From Harmothoe impar (Eukaryota > Annelida > Polychaeta > Phyllodocida > Polynoidae): DNA of 64,000 nucleotides. Below are positions 53,743 to 62,893 of this stretch, in pieces. The notes beneath the pieces were generated by a model, which worked only from the letters and a program-made list of their open reading frames with translations, was not told where the DNA came from and made no database searches. The stretch covers positions 58,474,842-58,538,841 of the forward strand of contig OX381710.1 in the NCBI GenBank assembly GCA_947462335.1. Reading direction: 5' to 3'. Each line of letters opens with the position of its first letter. The first letter of the stretch is position 1. The position numbers and the translations under genes were made by a program.

Positions 53743-54510
53743 AAGCTTGTTAAGCCCTTATTCTACAAAATTGCCCTTATCCTACAAAATCATATAGGTT
53801 TGTAGTATAAGGGCTGTCATTCAAGCCCTTATCCTACAAAATTTGCCCTTATCCTATAAAACACCTGTCAGGCCCTTATCCTACAAAATTGCCCTTATCC
53901 TACAAAAATATAGTTTTGTAGGATAAGGGCTGTCAGTCAGGCCCTTATCCTACAAAATTGCCCTTATCCTACAATACCTATACTATTTATGTAGGATAAG
54001 GGTGATCAGTTAAGCCCTTATCCTACGAAATTGCCCTTATCCTACAAAATCTTTATAAGGGAGGATTTGGAAGATAAGGGCTATCAGTCAGGCCTAATAA
54101 ATGAACTACACCCAAACAAGCCTTATTTTCATACATTTGATGAGGAAATCTAATAAACCTGAGATTTTGGGAGCAATCCTGGTGGCCATTTTGGATTACA
54201 CCAGGAAATCAAATAAATTTAATCCTACAGCATACGTGTAGGCCCTATGTTTCTGGGCTAGACCTGGTGACAAAGGAATTAAAGCATCAGGGAGTTTTTT
54301 GTAGGATAAGGGCAATTTTGTAGGATAAGGGCCTGACTGATTACCCTTATCCTACAAAATACATAGGTTTTGTAGGATAAGGGCAACGTTTTTGTAGGAT
54401 AAGGGCTGATTTTGTAGGATAAGGGCCTGACTGACAGACCTTACACTACAAAACTATACATTTTTGTAAAATAAGGGCAATTTTGTAGGATAAGGGCCTA
54501 ACAAAGCTTC
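53743..54510. repeat. Foldback element built of GCCCTTATCCTACAAAATT units
   Basis: Forward units fill 53752-54092 and reverse-complement units fill 54297-54502, around a 200-bp unique centre. Within each arm many units are themselves paired with inverse partners (TTTTGTAGGATAAGGGC). The outermost AAGCTTGTTA / TAACAAAGCTT are also inverted, marking the ends. Confidence 0.85.
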
Positions 54511-55018
54511 CTTATTTGGAATGTAAAAAGAGCGTTTTAGGGCCTAAATGGCTGTCTTTGTTGATATGTGTTGCCATGGAAACATGATTTTTATTCCAAA
54601 TAAAGAGAATAAAGAAGCCCAATGATTCACGAGGATTACTATGGTCAAAACTAAATAAAATTATCATTTCTAGATCAAAATCTTTGGCCTATAGCATGAA
54701 AATGTATGATAATTTTCTAATTATTCTAATTATGCAAATTAGATAGAGATATCTTGGAAACTATCGGACCTAGAGCTTATTGGGGTTTTGGATAGGGCAA
54801 TGCCCACCCATATTCATATAGCCATTTCTCAAAAACTAGAAATGATATCTTCCTGTGTAATATATCACTGGAAAGCTTATAATATCAATTTTAAAGTTGA
54901 CAACTTCGTTGGATATCCCTTTTCCCTTGCCTCTAAACAGGTGTTAACCCCTCTCTGGGGAGGTGGTTCGTCCTTGATAAAATACCAATAAATTGGCTTT
55001 TTTAAAGACTTTGCTCCC

Positions 55019-55660
55019 ATACATTTGAAGATCATCTTTCAATATTCCAAGGTATATATCATATGAGGAACATCTATGTATACATGTATTGGCCCAAGGC
55101 TTGCCTAGCAACAAGCATATTTTGACCTTTTTGCATAGCAACAGCACCACTAACTGTAGCCATACAGAATAAAGTTCTGTCTCGCATCTTGTTCATTCTA
55201 CACTAAGGTTGTTACAGCATACACTCTACATACCATATTCCCCCATGTTTAAGTCCAGGCTTATACAAGTACAAAGTGGCAAACCAACCAAGCTTATACA
55301 TGGGACATCATTATGCACAGAGCAGGGTTAGATTTCTAGAAACACTCTGGCACCTTTTCATACTTTCTAGAATCATCTACTATAGTCAATACTGGGGAAT
55401 TTGGTGAGACCCCCTTCTGGGAGGAATATTACAGGTGTTATCTCATCAACAAGGCTTGCCTAGCAACAAGCATATTCTGGCCTTTTTTGCATAGCAACAG
55501 CACCACTAACTGTAGCCATACAGAATGAAGTTCTGTCTCGCATTTTGTTCATTGTACCAAAATATGCTTGTTGCTAGGCAAGACTTGGGCCAATACATGT
55601 ATATAGATGTTCCTCATATGATATATACCTTGGAATATTGAAAGATGATCTTTAAAACAT
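55019..55660. repeat. Compound direct and inverted repeats with CTTGCCTAGCAACAAGCATA
   Basis: 55094-55204 recurs directly at 55450-55558 (TTGCATAGCAACAGCACCAC, GTTCTGTCTCGCAT). 55019-55120 recurs inverted at 55558-55658 (CTTGGAATATTGAAAGATGA). The whole can fold with 100-bp arms. Confidence 0.8.
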
Positions 55661-56095
55661 CTCTATGTAATGCAACTGTACTTGGCACTGTTACTACAGA
55701 TGTGTAGCAAAATATGCCTGTTGCTAGGCAACCATCAGGAATACAGAAAAATGAACCTCGCCACGAGATTCGCCATACTTGATTTAGTGGGGGGTAGGTG
55801 TTGTTGGAAAATTGATAGCTTTATTTCCTAGAGAGACAGAGTCCCATTTAGCTGTAATTACACTAATTAACCTTAATTGGCCTAAAAATAGCTCAAATAG
55901 TAGAAATAAAAGATGGAGCGGTATCCTATCTTTTTCAGCACCCTTTTCTCCATAGATTCCATCAATAAAAGTACCATAACCATGAAAATCCCACGGGAGC
56001 TAGTAAATGTTACAATTGCCCCCCCACTAGTAAGACAGTGCTGTGGTTTAAAGAGGGGTATGGGGTATGAAGAGAGCCCAGAGCCTCCCCCCCAA

Positions 56096-56377
56096 ACTAG
56101 GGGGGGGTGTTAAATGGCCAATTTTGTCGTACGGTTTCAGGGACAGGCTCAAACTATGCATTTGGGACCCAAAACTCGGGAATTCGCAGAAATATCTTTT
56201 TCGGACCCCTGTGACCCCCCCGTACATAGGGTCCAAAGATCGGCCAAATAGTGAGAAAACAGCCAAAATTCAGGCTTTCAGATTCCTTCTAAAATCAAAT
56301 CATGACTTCATGAAAATGGTCAGAAACCTTCATATGGGACCCAAAGAGACCATTTAAAGTCATATTGTTGTGATTAT
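56096..56377. repeat. Dispersed repeat, copy 2 (pairs with 53297-53564)
   Basis: Same orientation as copy 1. It is followed at 56379-56463 by a stretch that matches 54936-55017 (GGTAGTTC, ACCGATAAATT, TTTGCTCCC). Confidence 0.8.
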
Positions 56378-57430
56378 AGAGGTGTTTCCCCCTCTGAGGA
56401 GGTAGTTCATCCTCGGTTGTATACCGATAAATTAGCTATTTTGAAGGCATTTGCTCCCTTACCATCACATCCCTATACTGCCATAAAAGATCCTAAGGAC
56501 ACCTAATCAGGCAGATTAAACCCTTCTGGAGGGTCCCCTCTTTCTGTTAACTCCCCTCTATGACCCCCCCCCCCCTCTCCCAGCATGCAGCAATAGCCAC
56601 CAGATAACTCTCCCCCCCCCCGCCCCCTTCGCCTCTATATTACCCTATACTGAAATAATGTATTAACATAAGACCTGTCTGATAGTTTGAACCTTTCTTG
56701 AGGGCTCCCTGTTCCTGTTACCCAACCTCTATGACACCCCTCCACCCCATCCCCACCCTGACCCCAAACTAATAGCCATGAAATAACCCCCCCCCCCTCG
56801 GCTCCATATTACTCAGTACAACCATCAGCCCAACCCTCCCTCCATGTGGCACAGTGCACAGTATTGCCTCTCATGGTATGTATCATGTCTGGGAGTGGGA
56901 CAGTGGTGTGGTTTAAAGAGGGCCCCCCCCCCAAAAAAAAAAAAGAATGAGTGAGCTAGGTCCTTGAGATCACCCTGGTAGGTGTATCTACTACAGTTGG
57001 TAGAGGGATACTGTACTTCAAGTCAAATTTGGGTTCAATATTTGGTTTAACATCAAGATATGTATTCATCTGTCCTCAAAGTTAGGTTCTATCAACTTAC
57101 CCTTTACCCCATATAGGGGATGGCATAGATCTACCAAGCACCATGCCATTGTTATATTTTCATATATCTGAATATTATAGCAGCACCCTTAGATGTTGCA
57201 TGTATGCCCGTCTTTGACAAAATCTGATCTTTAGCATTGCACATGAAGTATCAGGGTTACCTATCCCTCCCCATAATATAATTGCAGGGTTTATTATTGG
57301 CTCCAATAATATTCAGGGTTCAGAGTATTTATTTAACACCTCAGAGAATTGAATTAATCTTCTATCTAGGATACTAACCATGCAAGGTGTAGACTAAGGG
57401 ATAAGGACACCAGTCCTTATATTGGAGTTA

Positions 57431-57622
57431 TTACTAAATCCCACTAAGTTAATTGATGATGTAGGAAGGCAGGCTTGGGTTATAAAAGTTTATTATGTAG
57501 TAGTAGATAAACTTTATAGGTTGTGGGTAATAGTACAACCGTAAAATGTACATAATAAATACAATATTAAAATGCATGTAAATTACAATGTATACACAAT
57601 TGATTGTTGATAGTAAAAGAGG
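57431..57622 (-). repeat. Ngaro split direct repeat B2
   Basis: Matches B1 (57895-58087) almost base for base, including TTGATGATGTAGGAAGGCAG and TTGATTGTTGATAGTAAAAG. Confidence 0.9.
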
Positions 57623-57718
57623 AATACATGATAGGTTTTATAACCTTGATGATTGAAATATGAATATTGAGATTGAATTAAAGAGTTTTTGATTAAAGGT
57701 GTGGGTGGGCGGGATAAA

Positions 57719-57896
57719 AGGTGTAGTGGTGTTGGCGGCGACGAGCCTAGGAATGAGGAGGTAGTGGAGTGGGGCCCGAGAGGGTGTGTGGTAGGTGGAG
57801 GTGAGGGGTGAGGACTGTAAGGGTATTAGGAGGGTGACCCAGTGGTTACCAATGACCTTTCATTTGCGCTCATAAAAGCGCAATGAATAGACCATT
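57719..57896 (-). repeat. Ngaro split direct repeat A2
   Basis: 178 bp, matches A1 at 62716-62893 with an offset of 4997 (GGCGGCGACGAGCCTAGG, CTCATAAAAGCGCAATGAAT) and almost no differences. Confidence 0.93.
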
Positions 57897-58087
57897 ACTA
57901 AATTCCACTAGGTTAATTGATGATGTAGGAAGGCAGGCTTGGGTTATAAAAGTTTATTATGTAGTAGTAGATAAACTTTATAGGTTGTGGGTAATAGTAA
58001 CAACCGTAAAACGTACATAATAAATACAATATTAAAATGCATGTAAATCACAATGTATACACAATTGATTGTTGATAGTAAAAGAGG
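57897..58087 (-). repeat. Ngaro split direct repeat B1
   Basis: Lies between the recombinase ORF and A2. Its copy B2 is at 57431-57622. Confidence 0.9.
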
Positions 58088-58189
58088 GCCAAACCTGCCA
58101 AGGAATTGTGTATTGATGTGGGATGGGTGGTGGGAATTTGATTATGAATGATACCGGTATGTGTTTGATTTAAGAACCATTTGTTTGAG

Positions 58190-58459
58190 TCATTTGTTGG
58201 CGAGGGCCTGAGCGACCGCCTGGTGAACATTAGATTTTGAGTCTCTTGTTATGTAGGACTTGTAGGCGTCAGATGACCAGCCTCCGAAGAGTTTGATGTC
58301 CTCATCGGGGCAGCCTGCCCTGTGTGCTTTTGTTGCTGCCGCCTTCCTCAGGGAGTGTAGGCTGAAGGGGGCTACCGGTATTTTGAGGTTCACTAGTACC
58401 CTGCGCCAAACCGTGTTCATGTAGGTTGTTGGCACTGGGTTGCGATTGTCCGGGAACAT
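58190..58459 (-). pseudogene. Ngaro tyrosine recombinase, C-terminal catalytic part
   Basis: 89 residues in a frame shifted from the N-terminal part. It contains HSLR (35-38), the H-x-x-R of tyrosine recombinases, then GGWSSDAYKSYI (59-70), in which Y69 is the likely nucleophile by spacing from W61. It ends ALANK before B1. It needs the upstream Arg of the 58417-59034 ORF for a complete active site. Confidence 0.85.
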
Positions 58460-59034
58460 GAACAGAGCCTGACATCTCCTCTTGTGAGGTGGAATGTAGG
58501 CGAGAATGCCCGTACTGAGGGTGGCAGTGCTTCTGACTGCCTGAGGGCGCCATGGTAGATGAGAATTATCACCGCTGACTGAAGTTGGCCCATGACTCCC
58601 TCGTCAAGGGCTGCCAGTACCCTCCTCAGTGATGACATTGGGAGGGGGAGCTTTGGGCGAGGTATGTACGATTTGTCCTTTTTTATCGCCTCCAGAGCTG
58701 CCATGACTTTTGGGTGGAAGAAGGGTTTCAGGTCGACTGCTATTGATGCCATGTGAGCCCTGATGTGTGACACCTTGTTGAGTATTGTTCTCGGTGACTT
58801 TGCTGACAGCGTTGTGTACTCTATGTACGCCGTCATTTCTTGATAAGTCGGGGCGTCTGGGGAGAACCTCATGCGGAATGCAAAGGCCATGTACGTCCTG
58901 ACTGTTGATGCGGGGTTCTTGAAGGTGCCCTGTGCACGAGAGGTCAGCTGCCGCGAGGCTGCTTTTCGCTGAAGTGAGGCGAAGACCAGATCTGCAAGGG
59001 ATGGATGGTTGTATTTCTTTGAGAAAGTAGTCAC
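58417..59034 (-). pseudogene. Ngaro tyrosine recombinase, N-terminal part
   Basis: 205 residues. The SAM-like N-domain (LADLVFASLQRKAASRQLT, STVRTYMAFAFRM) is followed by the catalytic-domain start with the first Arg in HGALRQSEALPPSVRAF (161-177) and HLTRGDV. The frame then ends in an unrelated tail. The distance from ALRQSE to HSLR is shorter than usual, so a small deletion plus frameshift near 58420-58470 is likely. The ORF overlaps the RNase H frame. Confidence 0.85.
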
Positions 59035-59455
59035 ATACTTTCACGATGTTCATGTTATTGTCTCTGATTACTTTAAGAGCTTTATCTTTGTGAGACTGTG
59101 CCGTATGGGCGCGACTGAGATCATCTGCGAAATCATTGTTAACCCCTGGTATGTGATCATATGTTATTGTCAGGTTATACATGGCCTGGATCATCCAGGC
59201 TGCACGAGCACAATCAAGCAGAATTTTATCTCGGCCCTTCCCATATGTGAACACCTTGACGGCCGCCTCATTGTCACAGAAGATGTGTATGTGGCCGGCA
59301 GTGTCTTTGGGACCTACAAATGTGTGGAGTGCCAGGACTACATTGGCGGCCTCCAGGTGGCATATGTTGTCGACCCTGTCCTCCTTAGAGGTTACCTGTG
59401 CGCCATAAGCTGATCTCCCATTACTGCCGCCGACGCCTGTGAGGCAGGCGTCCAC
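58604..59455 (-). CDS. Ngaro RNase H domain
   Basis: The acidic residues fall in order: D2 (MDACLTGVGG), E35 (CHLEAANVVLAL), D61 (IFCDNEAAV), D108 or D111 (NNDFADDLSR). The coding frame extends upstream of this ATG to about 59705 (SLLGALLHIAKRIASARLF, LRWFREFSEEWNG), so RNase H is joined to RT across a 1-nt break. After about residue 145 the frame is replaced by the recombinase frame, and the rest of the ORF is probably not used. Confidence 0.8.
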   Translation of the reverse strand: MDACLTGVGGSNGRSAYGAQVTSKEDRVDNICHLEAANVVLALHTFVGPKDTAGHIHIFCDNEAAVKVFTYGKGRDKILLDCARAAWMIQAMYNLTITYDHIPGVNNDFADDLSRAHTAQSHKDKALKVIRDNNMNIVKVCDYFLKEIQPSIPCRSGLRLTSAKSSLAAADLSCTGHLQEPRINSQDVHGLCIPHEVLPRRPDLSRNDGVHRVHNAVSKVTENNTQQGVTHQGSHGINSSRPETLLPPKSHGSSGGDKKGQIVHTSPKAPPPNVITEEGTGSP

Positions 59456-59703
59456 GTATATCGTCTGTGTGAAGTGGGTATGTGTGATGAGACCGATGCC
59501 ATTCCACTCCTCACTGAATTCACGGAACCATCTAAGGTCTTTTCTCCCCTCAGTGTTGAACCTGACATATCGGCCCTTTGACTCCCTGAGGGCCTCTAAG
59601 AGGCGAGCTATGAACAGTCTGGCGGAGGCGATACGCTTGGCTATATGTAGGAGGGCCCCTAGGAGGCTTTGAAATTGTTTTCTAGAGGTGGATCTTCTAT
59701 TGG

Positions 59704-61104
59704 CTAGTTTTTCTCCTTTACCTGTTGGAGTTTTGCTGGTGGTATGGAGAGCGTCATTGACTCAGAGTCCATCGTGATGCCCAGCGAGACGACAGACATC
59801 TTGGGCTCTTGAGCTTTGTCGATGGCCTCTGGTAGACCCAGTTGTTTGAGGAGCTGGCGAGCTATGTTGAAGTCTGTGATAGCCTTCTGCCTGTTTGGAG
59901 ATACAATGACAATGTCGTCAAGGTACATTTTAGAATATACGTTCCTGTCTTTGAGCGTCAACACAATAGACTCGGCGACCCGCTGCATGTGGCTGGCGCT
60001 GGCACCGAATGGTACGGATTTGTCTAAGTAGAATTTCCCTGCCCACTTAAAACAAAGTAGGGGATAGTCTAGGGGGTCACTGTTCAGGTTCTTATGAGCT
60101 CGAGCTATGTCGAGGCTGGAGACATAGCAACCTGACCCTTGTCGCATGATTTCTTGGCTGACCGCCTCGACAGTAGGGAGGCTGTGGGTCTGTTGCTGAC
60201 CGACCACCGTGTTTTTGAGAATGAAAGCGTTTACAGATTTATCTTTTGGAAAGCTCATATCAGTTATTATACGTCTGTCTTGGGTGTCCCTTTTTGGGCG
60301 CGTCATGATGGGGGAGACGTGTGACCATTGAACGAAAGGGCTGCGATCGAAGGGACCCTCCAGGCCGCCCATCTTTATTTCAGTCTTTATGAAATCATTG
60401 ACACTACCGGGGAACTCTAGTGAACTGCTATCGTTTGGTGTTTTTGGGTTTCCAGAGGTTGGGCCTATATAGCCCATTGGGAACCCGTATGTGAGGAAGT
60501 CTAGAAGTTGTAGGTGATCATGAGTTTTTGGCATGAGCCGGGCCCAGGCGGCGAGATTGAGCTTGGTAGGGAGAGGGATCCTGGCCCCCAGGGCATTGGG
60601 GGGGCCGGTGGCCTTGACTTTGGAATAGATATCATACATGTCGGGACTGATGGTAGATTGATTCATATCGGCCCAATTGTCTATTCTATGTTGTTGAAAT
60701 GTGTATGGATCAATGTTTATATCATCAGGGCGGGTGTCCGTTTCACACATGGACCGTATGCGTTCAAATTGAATACTCACATCGTCGGCTGTGTTGTTGG
60801 CGACTGTGATGGGAAGTCCCAGGGTCTGTCCCGGGGCAGGGGGCGGGGATGGCTGCCGGTCTGCGGCTGGTAGACTGGCGTGCCATGTTGCTGTGTGGCC
60901 CTCCCGGCAAAATTCCGTTGTTTTTGGACGGATTGTCTGAGTATTCTCCGTAATTTGTGTTGCAGCGGTGGGTTCGGCTTCGTCCGGAAGGTTGTGGCCG
61001 CCATGTTTGCCGCGGTGCATTGTGGGCTCGTAAGGGAGCCCGCTCTTGATGACGTAGTCCGTTGAAAGATGGCCGCGCCCACGGGGTTCCATGGGCGCCG
61101 CCAT
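59704..61104 (-). CDS. Ngaro reverse transcriptase
   Basis: 466 residues. RT motifs are RRIITDMSFP (277-286), SLDIARAH (330-337, D332), VPFGAS (364-369) and YLDDIVIV (394-401 with D396 and D397), followed by SLGITMDS. All catalytic Asp are present. The frame stops right after QQVKEKN at a run of five A, and the natural continuation (KLANRRSTSRKQF) lies one base over, so a frameshift separates RT from the connection and RNase H parts. The N-terminal 100 residues are low complexity and overlap other frames, so the start is uncertain. Confidence 0.9.
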   Translation of the reverse strand: MAAPMEPRGRGHLSTDYVIKSGLPYEPTMHRGKHGGHNLPDEAEPTAATQITENTQTIRPKTTEFCREGHTATWHASLPAADRQPSPPPAPGQTLGLPITVANNTADDVSIQFERIRSMCETDTRPDDINIDPYTFQQHRIDNWADMNQSTISPDMYDIYSKVKATGPPNALGARIPLPTKLNLAAWARLMPKTHDHLQLLDFLTYGFPMGYIGPTSGNPKTPNDSSSLEFPGSVNDFIKTEIKMGGLEGPFDRSPFVQWSHVSPIMTRPKRDTQDRRIITDMSFPKDKSVNAFILKNTVVGQQQTHSLPTVEAVSQEIMRQGSGCYVSSLDIARAHKNLNSDPLDYPLLCFKWAGKFYLDKSVPFGASASHMQRVAESIVLTLKDRNVYSKMYLDDIVIVSPNRQKAITDFNIARQLLKQLGLPEAIDKAQEPKMSVVSLGITMDSESMTLSIPPAKLQQVKEKN

Positions 61105-61351
61105 GTTGGGTGGCCTGCTTTCGATGACGTATGCGGGCGAGTGGCGGGAGTTCCCCGTGGCGGGGTCCCCGCGTGTGACGTCACTGCCACATTCCTGGGG
61201 GAAGCCCGCGGTTGCGCACGTGTAGTTGTTTACATTGTCAAATTGTCAAACACCTGTCGCTCGGTCAGATTCGTTGTAAACAGGCGGCAGGTGTGGCGGT
61301 CTTGGACTGTGTCGGAGGACCCGCTGGCGGACAGTTCCGCTACGGGCCCTA

Positions 61352-62218
61352 CTAGGCATTTTTTGAAGCCGGAGGAGCTTTGTTGTTGTCGCTTGCACCT
61401 CTCCAGTTCTGTTGTTGTGCCCCAGACGGCTGTTGTTTATGGGTGGCGAACTGTGAGCGCCCGCCGTTTGCTTCCTTGTACTTTCGGTCACACCTGACCC
61501 TGCTGTTAGTACAGAGCTTGTCAACTGTGGCATAACAATACATACAGTAGTGGTGCAGGGCTCCGTGGTGACTCTGGTTCTTGCAGCCCTGGGGGGAGTT
61601 GAAGGCCGGACAGAGCTCGGTATATCCCTGCCTGCCCGCTCCCTGTGGTGCTGGCTGGGACTGGTGTGTCCGGGGTCCTGCCCCGGGGTGTCCGGCCCCT
61701 GTAGGTGGGGCGAAGCAATACATGGACCTGGCCTGTTGGATCCTATGCCAGTCTTTCCAACCAAAGTCGTCTCTCTCTATACTGTCGAACACAAACTGGG
61801 ACCATGTTAAGACACCATCCCAGGACCTTTGTTTGGCGTCTTTGATGACGTCAATGAGGTGTTCCATCATGTACTTCTCATGCTCGCGGGGGTAAGCATC
61901 TGGGCGCCTTATGAGGGCCTGGAGGGCCTCGATATACTCAAGGGCCTTCATGCTGTGGCGGGCGTCCAGTTTTTGCTTAAGGGTCGTGCAGCCCAGCCTG
62001 TCCAGATACATGTACGGTTTAGCCATAAGCTGCTTTTGGAATGGGTTTGAGAGAAACAAAGCCTTACCCTCGGTGGCCTGTGGGTTGTATGCGTCTCTCA
62101 GGAGCTGCTGTGAGATGAACTGGTGTGCTCCAGGGGCGGCCCTGAGGTCGCCTGCTGTGGGGTTGCGAACCGTGGCGTCCGGCAGGGGCTGGAGGTGAGA
62201 GAAGGTGGTGTGGGCCAT
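61352..62218 (-). CDS. Ngaro gag-like protein, main part
   Basis: 288 residues. A helical body (FQKQLMAKPYMYLDRLGCT, MKALEYIEALQALIRR, YMMEHLIDVIKDAK, DDFGWKDWHRIQQARS) is followed by a Cys/His cluster CPAFN...GCKNQSHH...HHYCMYC...LC...RC. The latter resembles the CCCH-type nucleic-acid-binding end of gag in this class. It is in the same frame as the 62264-62656 ORF and separated from it by one TGA. Confidence 0.75.
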   Translation of the reverse strand: MAHTTFSHLQPLPDATVRNPTAGDLRAAPGAHQFISQQLLRDAYNPQATEGKALFLSNPFQKQLMAKPYMYLDRLGCTTLKQKLDARHSMKALEYIEALQALIRRPDAYPREHEKYMMEHLIDVIKDAKQRSWDGVLTWSQFVFDSIERDDFGWKDWHRIQQARSMYCFAPPTGAGHPGAGPRTHQSQPAPQGAGRQGYTELCPAFNSPQGCKNQSHHGALHHYCMYCYATVDKLCTNSRVRCDRKYKEANGGRSQFATHKQQPSGAQQQNWRGASDNNKAPPASKNA

Positions 62219-62263
62219 GAGGCGCCGGGAGGCGGATGGCTGATGTCTCAGGGTGCTGTGTGC

Positions 62264-62656
62264 TCAGCTTGATCTGGACAAGTTGGCATCTATTAGCAGG
62301 TCCAACTTGTCATGGATGTTGTCTACCTTCGTCTTGATGTTCTGGACGTCGTCCTCCAGTACCGAGACTCTCATGGATGTGTTGGACATGTTGGCCGCCG
62401 TCATCTTGGACATGTCGATGACCTCTGGCGTCGTGACAGAGACCACCTTTTTGTACCCTTTGGGATGAATGATGGGTATGTCGGGGATGACGGCTTCCTC
62501 CTGCGTCTGGGCCTTCTTGCTTTTAGCTTTGTAGGGGTTTTTCGCCAAGGGGCCGTTGTTGGTGCCGGCCCTCTTGGCAGCTTTCCCCCTCTTGAGCGCG
62601 CCCGTCTTTTTGGGCGCCATTATGGCGGAGTAGGTCCCAAGTTTAATCCAGACCAA
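62264..62656 (-). CDS. Ngaro gag-like protein, N-terminal part
   Basis: 130 residues. A very basic start (MAPKKTGALKRGKAAKRAG) is followed by a predicted coiled coil (SMRVSVLEDDVQNIKTKVDN). A single TGA at 62264-62266 ends it, after which the same frame stays open into the main gag part at 62218. Confidence 0.65.
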   Translation of the reverse strand: MVWIKLGTYSAIMAPKKTGALKRGKAAKRAGTNNGPLAKNPYKAKSKKAQTQEEAVIPDIPIIHPKGYKKVVSVTTPEVIDMSKMTAANMSNTSMRVSVLEDDVQNIKTKVDNIHDKLDLLIDANLSRSS

Positions 62657-62715
62657 TCCTCGTAAAATATAGCACCAGCAGTTTATAAAAGCCTGAGACC
62701 AGGTAATATGAGGTG

Positions 62716-62893
62716 AGGTGTAGTGGTGTTGGCGGCGACGAGCCTAGGAATGAGGAGGTAGTGGAGTGGGGCCCGAGAGGGTGTGTGGTAGGTGGAGGTG
62801 AGGGGTGAGTACTGTAAGGGTATTAGGAGGGTGACCCAGTGGTTACCAATGACCTTTCATTTGCGCTCATAAAAGCGCAATGAATAGACCATT
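62716..62893 (-). repeat. Ngaro split direct repeat A1 (5' end of element)
   Basis: 178 bp, partner of A2 at 57719-57896. It marks the 5' boundary of the element near 62893. Confidence 0.93.

Larger units (their letters stand above)
57431..62893 (-). mobile_element. Ngaro-like tyrosine-recombinase retrotransposon, nearly complete but disabled
   Basis: Read on the minus strand the layout is A1 (62893-62716), gag-like ORFs, RT, RNase H, tyrosine recombinase, B1 (58087-57897), A2 (57896-57719), a 96-bp spacer, B2 (57622-57431). This A-ORFs-B-A-B order of split direct repeats is the hallmark of Ngaro elements, which integrate by a circular intermediate and a tyrosine recombinase instead of an integrase. 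No methyltransferase domain typical of DIRS1 or PAT is seen. At least one in-frame stop and two frame breaks make the copy inactive as it stands, although the repeats are still almost identical. Confidence 0.88.

Noticed and set aside
53752..54502. CRISPR-like array
   Set aside because: Repeats of about 19 bp have no constant spacers and are arranged as inverted arms.
59009..62665. Plus-strand ORFs of 117-142 codons
   Set aside because: Antisense to the Ngaro gag and RT frames, with no domain signal.
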